Origin: Collimonas sp. OK412
GTDB taxonomy: Bacteria > Pseudomonadota > Gammaproteobacteria > Burkholderiales > Burkholderiaceae_D
Assembly: GCF_900112135.1 (NCBI RefSeq)
Contig: NZ_FOLC01000008.1
Span: 124,001-188,000 of the forward strand
DNA length: 64,000 bases
Reading direction: 5' to 3'
Part shown: piece by piece, positions 19,301 to 27,192 of the stretch
Layout of the letters: each line of letters begins with the position of its first letter
How positions within the stretch are numbered: the first letter of the stretch is position 1
The notes under the pieces: generated by a model
Databases searched by the model: none
What the model saw: only the letters and a program-made list of their open reading frames with translations
What the model was told of the DNA's origin: nothing
Position numbers and translations under genes: made by a program

Positions 19301-19418
19301 TGTAGCTGCGTACCTCCGCCAATGCCGGCGCCGGCGAAAAACCCATCAGCGCCAGGCTCGAACCTGCCAGGGTAGCGCCAGTCGTCTTAAGGAACTGGCG
19401 TCTTGACATGTGAACCAT
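16350..19418 (-). CDS. fdoG: Formate dehydrogenase major (alpha) subunit, selenoprotein
   Basis: A 1022-residue Mo/W-bis-MGD formate dehydrogenase catalytic subunit, read through an in-frame TGA at 18830-18828 as selenocysteine 197. The context [19 protein letters not shown] is the FdnG/FdoG active-site sequence. A twin-arginine signal (SRRQFLK at 5-12, then a hydrophobic core ending in ALA) targets it to the periplasm. A [4Fe-4S] site uses C51, C54, C58 and C93. The C-terminal portion is the molybdopterin dinucleotide-binding fold. Ordinary ORF callers split it into a 196-residue N-terminal piece and an 821-residue C-terminal piece starting at 18815. A SECIS hairpin follows the UGA. It is the first gene of the sel/fdo operon. 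Confidence 0.97.
18798..18830 (-). promoter_or_regulatory. UGA-Sec codon and bacterial SECIS hairpin in fdoG
   Basis: The TGA at 18830-18828 is followed after 10 bases by an upper hairpin spanning about 18817-18798 on the minus strand. CGG pairs with CCG, a bulged T follows, and GGCA pairs with TGCC around the loop GGTCT. A bulged U and a GGUCU-type apical loop are the SelB-recognition features of the E. coli fdhF/fdnG SECIS. Outer bases (GGTC...GGCC) could extend the stem. Confidence 0.88.
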
Positions 19419-19472
19419 GGGTAGACCTCTCTTTGTGCATTAATGCCAAATCGCGTCGGAGCATGCAGTTTT

Positions 19473-19499
19473 ATTATAGGATGGATTATTGTTTGCCAA
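19473..19499 (-). promoter_or_regulatory. Candidate sigma-70 promoter of the fdo-sel operon
   Basis: On the minus strand a perfect TATAAT (19478-19473) lies about 55 bases before the fdoG start. A TTGGCA at 19499-19494 is spaced 15 bp, which is short. No convincing FNR or sigma-54 site was seen in the 19419-19663 spacer. Confidence 0.4.
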
Positions 19500-19663
19500 C
19501 AGAGGGGGAGTGTATTTGTCCTGTTGGTATGGCAAATCCTCCTTGCCCATTCTGGCATGAAATTCTATTTTTTGAGAAGTTGATAACTATTGAGAAAATT
19601 GAATGGCTGTATTGTCATGGCTACACAGCATGATGACCATGAGCAGCAAGTTCACAGGAAGGG

Positions 19664-20614
19664 TTAAGAAGAAGGTGTCGCACGCCGAGAAAAAAATAAC
19701 ATGAGGTAAGCTATCAGAAAGCAAAGGCTGTCACCTAGTATCGTCGCTAACCTGAAGGAGGCGATAATAAGAAGACCGTTCGATCCCGAATAGTTGGTAC
19801 TGAGTACACCTAACATGATTACTTCGCGGACACCTAAACCGGCGGGAGCGCCAGGGGCGACAAAACCAGCAACCCATGCCAAGGAAAAACTAGCGAGCAG
19901 TAACATAAAATCATGTTTTACGTCGGGCAGTAATATTGTCGCCATCAAAAAAAAACCTATGCCAATCATTACGTAGTTCAAGCTATAAGCAGCAAAAGAC
20001 CGTAATAACGTAAACGTACCCGGTAGCAATCCTTCAAGCGACGAATTTGTATGGGCAGGGAAAAATCGTTTGAGCAAATGCGGCACCAGAGGGCGATAAA
20101 GCAGTAAAGCAAGGACTAAGATCCCGATAAGCGTGAGTATGAAAATTGTCTGGTGTACAAATGCAAAGCCGGTGAGACCGGACTGCGAGAAAAAAACGCC
20201 TACGGATCCGATCGCTAAGGCGGCTAGCAAGGTCAGCAGGGTTTCTGAAAAAACTGTCAATAAGAATGGCCGAATAGAGATGCCACGTGTCATCGACATC
20301 GCAGCACGGCCAATATGTTGCCCAATGTTCCCCGGTAGATATTTAGCTATCTGGGTAATACCCATAATCATCGACAGCTCGTACCATGAACGAGGACAGT
20401 TGATGTTGGCAAGCATGTTTTTCCAGGCCCAGGCGCTTACCGGAATGATGGTAGCGTAAAATAATGCTGCGACGATGATCCCTTCCAGTACCTGAGATCT
20501 AGCGTAATGCGAGATATTCTCAATGCTCAACGTCTTGATGGAATATCCAGCGAAGACAATAATAGCGGCCAGGCCAATCAATAGGGCCAATAAGCGATAA
20601 ATTTTCTTCAGCAT
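19664..20614 (-). CDS. Lysylphosphatidylglycerol synthase TM-region-like (UPF0104) membrane protein
   Basis: A 316-residue polytopic protein with about eight hydrophobic segments, resembling the flippase-like UPF0104/AglD family. Recognisable features are AKYLPGNIGQHIGRAAM near residue 90 and the family's GAPAGLGVREVIML signature near the C-terminus. The ATG at 20614 overlaps the upstream methyltransferase stop by 7 bases; the longer frame to 20701 lies inside that gene and is rejected. Members often sit with glycosyltransferases and are thought to move or help transfer lipid-linked sugars, but no reaction is visible here. It is the last gene of the 25.9-19.7 kb operon. Confidence 0.78.
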   Translation of the reverse strand: MLKKIYRLLALLIGLAAIIVFAGYSIKTLSIENISHYARSQVLEGIIVAALFYATIIPVSAWAWKNMLANINCPRSWYELSMIMGITQIAKYLPGNIGQHIGRAAMSMTRGISIRPFLLTVFSETLLTLLAALAIGSVGVFFSQSGLTGFAFVHQTIFILTLIGILVLALLLYRPLVPHLLKRFFPAHTNSSLEGLLPGTFTLLRSFAAYSLNYVMIGIGFFLMATILLPDVKHDFMLLLASFSLAWVAGFVAPGAPAGLGVREVIMLGVLSTNYSGSNGLLIIASFRLATILGDSLCFLIAYLMLFFSRRATPSS

Positions 20615-21408
20615 TGACGTTTGGCCTTGACGACGTAGCCGCTTCCGATATCCTTGTTGATAAAAATCTTTTGTATCGCGGAAAATATGCGTAAAACCCA
20701 TTTTCCCGGCAAGGAACGTAACAAAGGGTAGAGCTTTACGTGTGGTCCGCGGTCGGTTCCGCTTCGATCATTATTTTGTTTGCGGTTTACAGCTTCGTTC
20801 TGAGCATTATTGTATATACGACGCGCATAAATGGGCGCGCTTATCCATTCAGTCAGGTTCGTGAGCGGAAATCCATAGCATTCGAATATTTCTACTTCCA
20901 GTCCAGCATTCTGCAGCAGCTTTATCAATGATTCGCGTTCATATCGTCGGAAATGTCCGGCCCAATTGTCGCCAGCGCGCCATAACTTCATGTGAGCCGG
21001 CACGGACAACAATAATTGGCCGCCTGGTTTGATCCACGATACCCACTGGGCCAATACCTGCTGGTCATCCTCGATATGCTCCAACACGTCGAAGGCGCAT
21101 AATGCGTCAAAACAGTTTTGCCATTGCCCACAGGGTATCTCATGAAGCGGAATGTCCTGGCCGAATTTATCGATTACCGATTGCGATAATGTACGAGCTT
21201 CGGCAGAAAGCTCCAGCGCTTCACACTGGAATCCATTTTGGGACAACTCGACCAGCAAAGCTGCGGCTCCTGGACCGACTTCCAGTAGCCGTCCGGGCGG
21301 CATTTTGTTCATCAATTGCAGGATTCGCGCGCGCCGCATCAGATAGCGCGGTGCGGGAACCCAACCCAGTTCTGGTACTGCTGGTCCAAGTATCGGATCA
21401 ATTTTCAT
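20608..21408 (-). CDS. Class I SAM-dependent methyltransferase
   Basis: A 266-residue methyltransferase of the UbiE/MT-11 type. Motif I is GRLLEVGPGAAALLVELS (about residues 38-55), the acidic ribose-binding residue is in CEALELSAEA, and motif II/III CAFDVLEHIEDDQQVL gives the catalytic-pocket segment. A PGGQLLLSVPAH strand follows. The C-terminal ~90 residues are variable and basic. It overlaps the upstream glycosyltransferase by 11 bases. Within a glycan operon it may methylate a sugar, a lipid-linked intermediate or a terminal phosphate. The substrate cannot be deduced. Confidence 0.82.
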   Translation of the reverse strand: MKIDPILGPAVPELGWVPAPRYLMRRARILQLMNKMPPGRLLEVGPGAAALLVELSQNGFQCEALELSAEARTLSQSVIDKFGQDIPLHEIPCGQWQNCFDALCAFDVLEHIEDDQQVLAQWVSWIKPGGQLLLSVPAHMKLWRAGDNWAGHFRRYERESLIKLLQNAGLEVEIFECYGFPLTNLTEWISAPIYARRIYNNAQNEAVNRKQNNDRSGTDRGPHVKLYPLLRSLPGKWVLRIFSAIQKIFINKDIGSGYVVKAKRQC

Positions 21409-22543
21409 TATTGGTTTTGAAATCTTCTTTTGTTAGCAGCCATTGACGGAACTGAATCCCGATTGCTGCAGCGTCTATCCTGTTTGCCAAGTTGGAGTGG
21501 CAGTGGAGCGGGTTGTAATTTGTTGATATATCCGCATGCGACTTCACCGCATGCGCCAGCGCAACGCCATTGCCTGCCGGGATTAGGGCGACGCACGGAG
21601 GACGGTGCTGTAATAGCTCCCGAATTGCAGGGGAGTCTCGGGTAATCAATGGTTTTTGTGCCGCAATAATCTGATAAACCTTGTTCGGAATCACATTGGC
21701 AGCCTTTTCCGAGCAGCCAAAAATGCCAAGACAGATATCCGCTTGCTGAATCCAAGTTATCAAATTCGGGTAATCAACCCATTCAAGCCAGTGTAGGCGA
21801 GGTAATGATAAATTTGCGAGCATTTGGCGGATGTGTAGTGTTTCTTGTCCCTTTCCAATTAATATCCAATCTATTTCTTCATCACGCAGTAAACTAGCTG
21901 CCTCTACAATATATTCGATCCCATGCAATGGAATAAACTGACCATAGAACAGTACCTGAAAGGGCTTTCCGGGCTTACGGAATGTTGTCGGTGATGAAGG
22001 GAATTTCTCTGTTTCCACGCCCACCCATACCATACCGCATTCGCCGTCACGTAAACGAAAGAGTCCTTCCAAGCGTCTGGCGTGTGCTTCGGTATCCATG
22101 AAGATTCCGTTGGCCACCCTGACGGCGAGCCACTCCAGCCACCATAGCATGCGAGCAACCGGATGGCGGACACCGAGTAAACGCCGGTCATCAACGACTG
22201 TATCGTAGGTTGATATAAATATATCCCATGCGACAGGCACGCGCCTTAACCAGGCGAAGCAGCGGATGACTAAGACATCGAGCAAACCTGGATAGCTGAC
22301 CAGAACAAGATCATGGGCGGGTAAGCGCAGATATCGCCAGATCAGGGAGGGATAGGAAAAAAAGAGGTGGAGCATCAAAGCAAGCTTGCCGAAAATGCTG
22401 CTGACCTGGCTTTTGTCTTCAATCCCACTCCAGATATCTGTATGGCATTCGATCAATTCAAAGCCGTTTTCCCGTATCCCATCGCGTAGCAGCCTTACCC
22501 GTGGCTTGCCAGTATCGTAAGTACCCCACAAAACGATTTTCAT
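21398..22543 (-). CDS. Glycosyltransferase (GT-B fold, group 1/GT4-like)
   Basis: A 381-residue GT-B transferase. The N-terminal half has the IVLWGTYDTGKPRVRLL strand-loop and a membrane-proximal basic/hydrophobic patch (LFFSYPSLIWRYLRL). The C-terminal donor domain has FQVLFYGQFIPLHGIEYIVEA, the HWLEWVDYPNLITWIQQADICLGIFG region, and VIPNKVYQIIAAQKPLITRDS (the usual E..A.G.P motif with a K-Y-Q variant). The stop overlaps the methyltransferase start, and the start overlaps the GT2 gene by four bases. It probably acts on a lipid-linked glycan at the cytoplasmic membrane. Confidence 0.82.
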   Translation of the reverse strand: MKIVLWGTYDTGKPRVRLLRDGIRENGFELIECHTDIWSGIEDKSQVSSIFGKLALMLHLFFSYPSLIWRYLRLPAHDLVLVSYPGLLDVLVIRCFAWLRRVPVAWDIFISTYDTVVDDRRLLGVRHPVARMLWWLEWLAVRVANGIFMDTEAHARRLEGLFRLRDGECGMVWVGVETEKFPSSPTTFRKPGKPFQVLFYGQFIPLHGIEYIVEAASLLRDEEIDWILIGKGQETLHIRQMLANLSLPRLHWLEWVDYPNLITWIQQADICLGIFGCSEKAANVIPNKVYQIIAAQKPLITRDSPAIRELLQHRPPCVALIPAGNGVALAHAVKSHADISTNYNPLHCHSNLANRIDAAAIGIQFRQWLLTKEDFKTNNEN

Positions 22544-23559
22544 CGACTCTGCTTAAACAACGAAGTCATGACACCGGGCGTTGACTGTATATCGTGATCA
22601 ATAGAATGATCCAATACTGCGTTTACACCTTTGTCATCCCGTAGCCGAAAGCGCACGTCTTCGGTCAGCTTACGATTAGCCGCCAGCAGATCCGCCAAAA
22701 AAGCTACCAGCAAGGTCTGAAATCCCATTACCAACAAGACGGCGGCGAGAATCAGCGACTGTATGTGACCGCCACCTTCTCCGCCGAAGTATTTCCACAT
22801 GAAGCGCAAACCAATCAACAGGCCGGCGCCGAATAGCATGGCGCCGATCGATCCAAAGAAGCGAAAAGGACGATAGATGATAAAAATCCGTACGATGGTG
22901 ACGATGCTTCGCGCTACATACGATGAGATGCTTTTGACCAGACGTGATGGTCGCAAGTCTTCATTGACCCGAATCGGTACGGAGATGATGCTCATGTTTT
23001 TCTGTCCGGCCTGGATGATGGTTTCCAATGTGTAGGTATAACTGCTGAAAACAGTCAGGTTTTGGGCGGCAGTGCGGCTAATGGCGCGGAAGCCGCTGGT
23101 GGCGTCCGGGATGTCGGTTTTGCTGGCAACGCGGACCACCCAGCTACCCAATTTTTGCAACATTTTTTTCCACGGGGAAAAGTGTTCAATTGCATCAATC
23201 GGACGTGCGCCGACCACAATATCGGCTTGCTTGGCAACAATAGGTGCGGTAAGTGCGGGAATGTCGTTCGCGTTGTACTGATTATCGGCGTCGGTGTTGA
23301 CAATAACGTCCGCTTTCAGATGCAGACTGGCCTCGAGTCCGGTCATGAAGGCGCGCGCTAGGCCTTGATTGCGAGTGTGGCGCACTACATGATCGACACC
23401 GTTTTTTCGGGCTACTTTAATAGTGTCGTCGTTGCTACCATCGTCAACGATCAACCATTCGACACTGTCAAAGCCGGGGACCTTTCTGGGTAAAGCGGCA
23501 AGCGCAATAGCCAAGGTTCCTGCTTCGTTATAGCAAGGGATTTGAATAATGAGTTTCAA
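22540..23559 (-). CDS. Polyprenyl-phosphate-type glycosyltransferase family 2 with C-terminal membrane helices
   Basis: A 339-residue DPM1/GtrB-like GT2 enzyme. The N-terminal catalytic domain has IQIPCYNEAGTL, IVDDGSNDDT and the NTDADNQY metal site, then the SGFRAIS element. Two C-terminal hydrophobic segments at about 235-290 anchor it. Such proteins normally make polyprenyl-phosphate-hexose for GT-C enzymes that act outside the membrane. That fits the GT-C-like protein encoded upstream at 24300-25931. It is translationally coupled (ATGA) to the following glycosyltransferase and separated from the upstream small membrane gene by 84 AT-rich bases. Confidence 0.85.
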   Translation of the reverse strand: MKLIIQIPCYNEAGTLAIALAALPRKVPGFDSVEWLIVDDGSNDDTIKVARKNGVDHVVRHTRNQGLARAFMTGLEASLHLKADVIVNTDADNQYNANDIPALTAPIVAKQADIVVGARPIDAIEHFSPWKKMLQKLGSWVVRVASKTDIPDATSGFRAISRTAAQNLTVFSSYTYTLETIIQAGQKNMSIISVPIRVNEDLRPSRLVKSISSYVARSIVTIVRIFIIYRPFRFFGSIGAMLFGAGLLIGLRFMWKYFGGEGGGHIQSLILAAVLLVMGFQTLLVAFLADLLAANRKLTEDVRFRLRDDKGVNAVLDHSIDHDIQSTPGVMTSLFKQSR

Positions 23560-23643
23560 TTGATTCTGCCGCCTATATATTTGCCGCTTCTGAGAGTAGT
23601 ATTTGGCATTATTGCAATAATCATAAGTGATATGTATTGATTT

Positions 23644-24303
23644 TTATGGATCATTTGATTTTATCGGCAAAAATAATATCAAAATGCTCAAAAAACATAA
23701 AATTGTTAGAATAATGCTGTGCATGCGTTTTTGATTTGATTTAATTATTGCATCAATAGAAAATATGAGGCTTTTTTCCAAAATAATCCCCTGCCGGCGC
23801 GCCTCTCCCTGTGCCGTATCTGATGTCATCCAAGCTGTAATTGCCTTGTTTGGTGGACTATCTACTCCTTCTAAAAGGAGTGCGGCCGGCTTATATATGA
23901 CATCATTTAGCGAAATATTGGAATAGCAAAATTGCTGGTTTGAATTGTTTCGCACGGCTTTCACATTTAAAAATATCTTTCGTGAAAAAGATTCCGTACG
24001 AAGGCTTAGGGAAATAATTCCAGTATTTTCTCTATCCATATAATTTGCAAGTAAAAGATTAATGCATAATGTTCCAAATTCAGGGAGTTTTGATAAATTT
24101 TTTTCTGCATTCCAATTAACAGGTTGTTCTAAACGAAATCCAGATATTAATTCCCCAGTTTGAATATGTTGCGTAATTTTAGGAAATGGAACGATAGAGT
24201 ATCTATATTTATTTGAATAAAAATCACTAAGCGAAGTTAGAATAAAAATTGGGAAAAATATTAGCAATAAAAATAGACAAACTATTGATTTTGAAAATTT
24301 CAT
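23644..24303 (-). CDS. Unknown two-helix membrane protein coupled to a GT-C-like gene
   Basis: A 219-residue protein I do not recognise. It has an N-terminal hydrophobic segment after MKFSKSIV (signal anchor), an extracytoplasmic domain of about 165 residues rich in aromatic and polar residues, and a C-terminal hydrophobic helix (ILTILCFLSILILFLP) ending near the stop. The start at 24303 gives an ATGA overlap with the upstream gene; an in-frame ATG at 24363 lies within that gene. The composition is strongly AT-rich. The topology suggests a periplasmic domain held at the membrane, perhaps a partner or acceptor-presenting subunit of the GT-C-like protein. This is inferred only from coupling. 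Confidence 0.6.
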   Translation of the reverse strand: MKFSKSIVCLFLLLIFFPIFILTSLSDFYSNKYRYSIVPFPKITQHIQTGELISGFRLEQPVNWNAEKNLSKLPEFGTLCINLLLANYMDRENTGIISLSLRTESFSRKIFLNVKAVRNNSNQQFCYSNISLNDVIYKPAALLLEGVDSPPNKAITAWMTSDTAQGEARRQGIILEKSLIFSIDAIIKSNQKRMHSIILTILCFLSILILFLPIKSNDP

Positions 24304-25931
24304 GGATAATATTTTAAATAAAACGGAATGACTTGATCGATAAATACATAAAGCTCTGAGCATGCCAAAAATACAACTGCGCTATTGATTAATATTCGTG
24401 AAACTTTCAATCGCGATAATGCAATTGATACGGATAAGGTAGCTAATGGAATAATTGGGTAAAAATATCTTCCTTGAAGTGCTGGAACAGATCCATCTAT
24501 AAGGAAACCACTGTAAATGTGATATAAGAAAATAGAACCAAAAAATAATGTAATTATGAAACCATATAAAGCAATTCTGTCGACATTATCTGTTGTGTAA
24601 AAGATCATGGGAATTGCAGAAATTCCCAAAAAAATTGATATTGATACTGGAAGAAATGAAATGAAATTCAAACTGGTGGCTCCAGTAAGCATTAGAAAAG
24701 CCGCAAAAAAAATCGCTGTCAGAAAAAAAATCGCCAATAAAGGAAATTTATAATAGTCTTTATTTAAACAAGCATTTATCCATGATATCAATGAATTATT
24801 TTTAAATTGCTTTGATTTTTCATGATATATGTTCCATAGAAGTATTGAAATATAGATCGTACATATACATGCTGTGATTGATAACAATAATAGGAAACTA
24901 CTATATGAGAAACCATCAGCTGCGATTATGCTGAATTTTATATGACGTGGGAATTTGTCATATTCAAGAAAAAAATCTTCTGAACCTGGTCCAAGATGTC
25001 CAAACATGCCGTAAAACCATTGAATGGTACGGTCAAATACTGATTGGGTTTGAATAAAGTCCAAAAAATTTTGTTGCAACGGGACATCCAACCCTGGTTT
25101 CCTATCAGTGCCAGATGTATAAAGAGGGTTTCCAAAATATATAGTATTTCGCACCATCCAGGCCATGATTGTGGATGTCGATATTAAAGATAGTTTTAAT
25201 ATATGCTTAAATCGTTTTGGTTCTGAAATTTCTAAAGTGAAAATAAATATCATTGGAGCCAATAAGGCCCAAGGAGTCATTATTTTTGTTCCAGCCGCCA
25301 CTGCAAGCCATACCGCCGACCAATAACAATCTCGAATTTGGCGATGAATGATATAACGAGTAAAAAAATAAGTAGCCAGAGCACAAAAAAGAAAAAGAGA
25401 TATATCGTGATTGGTTCCGGAGGATAAATGTGAAATCATTGGGATGAACCCAACTGCAGCGGCGATTGTTGTGGCGCGTGAGGAATCTAATCCTGCGGTT
25501 CTGAAAGTACTAAATAATACGAGTAAAAGTAACGCGCCAGATAACGACGAAACTATACGAGGCAATCGATAAAGAATATTAATATCATTAGTTAACCAAT
25601 TTCCTATTTTTAAAGGAATTGCCGCAATGAAGTAATATATGGGAGGGTGTTGTGCAATCCAATTATATGCGGGTCGTGCGTTGGTAGTATTTTCAATATA
25701 CCCCATGATGTCAGCACCAATAACTGACTTGTTGTCTGACGAAATGCTTAAAACTGGAATGCCTTTTCCATTTGCAATATCCTGAACATATGCGAAATGT
25801 CCTATCTCATCTGGAATGCCAGAAAATGGTGTTATAAAAAATGAGAGATAAAGTGTTTTTATTAAAAAAAGTAAGGAAATAAGAAGTATAGATATTGGAT
25901 AGTAATTAAAAAATTCTTTGATTCGAAACAT
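24300..25931 (-). CDS. DUF2142-like polytopic membrane protein, probable GT-C glycosyltransferase
   Basis: A 543-residue AT-rich membrane protein with about 11-12 hydrophobic segments. The first periplasmic loop contains PDEIGHFAYVQDI, an acidic/His loop like that of DUF2142 and other GT-C enzymes. Near the C-terminus LQGRYFYPIIPL matches the family's QGRY block. GT-C proteins use polyprenyl-phosphate sugars on the periplasmic side. The downstream GT2 gene is the kind of enzyme that makes such donors. The start at 25931 is chosen for AGGCAAGAT ahead of it; an ATG at 25964 would add 11 residues. It is the first gene of the operon. Confidence 0.7.
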   Translation of the reverse strand: MFRIKEFFNYYPISILLISLLFLIKTLYLSFFITPFSGIPDEIGHFAYVQDIANGKGIPVLSISSDNKSVIGADIMGYIENTTNARPAYNWIAQHPPIYYFIAAIPLKIGNWLTNDINILYRLPRIVSSLSGALLLLVLFSTFRTAGLDSSRATTIAAAVGFIPMISHLSSGTNHDISLFLFCALATYFFTRYIIHRQIRDCYWSAVWLAVAAGTKIMTPWALLAPMIFIFTLEISEPKRFKHILKLSLISTSTIMAWMVRNTIYFGNPLYTSGTDRKPGLDVPLQQNFLDFIQTQSVFDRTIQWFYGMFGHLGPGSEDFFLEYDKFPRHIKFSIIAADGFSYSSFLLLLSITACICTIYISILLWNIYHEKSKQFKNNSLISWINACLNKDYYKFPLLAIFFLTAIFFAAFLMLTGATSLNFISFLPVSISIFLGISAIPMIFYTTDNVDRIALYGFIITLFFGSIFLYHIYSGFLIDGSVPALQGRYFYPIIPLATLSVSIALSRLKVSRILINSAVVFLACSELYVFIDQVIPFYLKYYP

Positions 25932-26310
25932 ATCTTGCCTAATGTGGAAGGAAATTAAAGGCATAGAAGATTGTAATGTAAATATTTATAACCATTGTTT
26001 ATATGATTTTCGGTGAAAATGAACGAAATTGCATGGAATTTTACATATTATTTTGTATCATATTGTATTAACTTATTCGTTAACAAGAATTTCCCGATAG
26101 CTGTTAGATCCGGCATCAGTGAGCATCATAAAATTCATTGAATTAGGTGCCAGTCTTGTTTTTATGTAAATCCGATTTGTATTGATATGCAATGCGTCCT
26201 GGTAAATCCAGTCCGAACTGCATCCGATTCGATCAATGGAATTGAATGCTTCAATTGGTTTGCTTGCTAGCTGGCTTCCCGCCGCCATGGCAACACGGCA
26301 TAATACGGCC
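25932..26310. other. AT-rich to GC-rich junction; no complete gene
   Basis: The left ~300 bases are AT-rich and should hold the promoter of the minus-strand glycan operon and a leader for the Kdo hydroxylase. A minus-strand frame ending at 26073 reads as natural-looking protein for about 60 residues (ending ..SNSYREILVNE). Then it enters the antisense of the hydroxylase gene, where it is surely not coding. It may be the 3' relic of a deleted gene. No convincing promoter hexamers were identified. Confidence 0.35.
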
Positions 26311-27192
26311 ATGGAACAACAAATTCTCGAAATCGACATTGCCGACTGGCAGGTCAGCACCCCGAACTCGGCCTGGATTTCCGCGCTTGAGGCCGGAAAA
26401 GTCCTGTATTTCCCGCATCTCAGCTTCAGCTTCACGGCCGACGAACGGCGCTTCCTGACGCCTGCGATCCGCGATCCCAAGAGCCGCAATATCAGCCTGG
26501 ACGCCAACGGCAAGCTGAAGGGAGCGCTGGGCGACGCTGCCGATCAAGAGGCGTTGGCCAGCATGATCGGACGTTTCCGGGCGCAAGCGCAGCAGCTGAT
26601 CCACTCTTTGCTTCCGGCCTACGCCGACAGCCGCAGCGAATTGCGCATGGCGCCCACCAGCTATCGGCCGATGCAGGTGGAAACCCGCGCACAGTCGTGG
26701 CGTGCCGATGACCGCCGCTTGCACGTCGACGCTTTTCCGTCGCGCCCTAATTACGGTGAGCGCATCTTGCGCGTATTCGCCAACGTCAATCCGGACGGCG
26801 TGCCGCGCATATGGCGTGTCGGCGAACCTTTTGAAGATGTGGCGCAACGCTTTTTGCCCAGGGTAAAAGCTTATTCGCGCTGGCAAGCGCAGGCGTTGCA
26901 TGCCTTGCATGTCACCAAGTCGCTGCGCAGCGAATACGATCACCTGATGCTGCAGCTGCATGACGCCATGAAGTCGGATCCGGCCTATCAGAAAGACGGC
27001 CCGCAGGTGACGCAGCCGTTTGCCGCGGGCTCGGTATGGGTATGTTTTTCCGACCAGACGCCGCATGCGGTGATGGCTGGCCAATACATGATGGAGCAGA
27101 CCTTGCACCTGCCGGCAGCCAAGCAATACGATCCCGGCGCCAGCCCGCTGGCGATCCTGCGCCGCCTGACCGGCCGTGCGCTGACCGAATGA
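26311..27192 (+). CDS. kdoO: Kdo 3-hydroxylase family Fe(II)/2-oxoglutarate dioxygenase
   Basis: A 293-residue protein of the Kdo_hydroxy family. It oxidises C3 of the side-chain Kdo of Kdo2-lipid A to give Ko, a modification described in Burkholderia and Yersinia. The iron-binding H-x-D is in LHVDAFPSR, and the distal histidine is probably in TPHAVMAGQ, with the basic residue following. The start at 26311 (MEQQILEIDIADW) is preferred over 26236 and 26287, because the extra N-terminal residues are not protein-like for this family. It is coupled by ATGA to waaA, which attaches the Kdo it modifies. Confidence 0.85.
   Translation: MEQQILEIDIADWQVSTPNSAWISALEAGKVLYFPHLSFSFTADERRFLTPAIRDPKSRNISLDANGKLKGALGDAADQEALASMIGRFRAQAQQLIHSLLPAYADSRSELRMAPTSYRPMQVETRAQSWRADDRRLHVDAFPSRPNYGERILRVFANVNPDGVPRIWRVGEPFEDVAQRFLPRVKAYSRWQAQALHALHVTKSLRSEYDHLMLQLHDAMKSDPAYQKDGPQVTQPFAAGSVWVCFSDQTPHAVMAGQYMMEQTLHLPAAKQYDPGASPLAILRRLTGRALTE

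Noticed and set aside
16350-19418. Apparent nonsense mutation or frameshift splitting formate dehydrogenase alpha
   Set aside because: The stop is TGA in the conserved Sec position, the frame does not shift, a SECIS hairpin follows, and selA, selB and tRNA-Sec are in the same operon.
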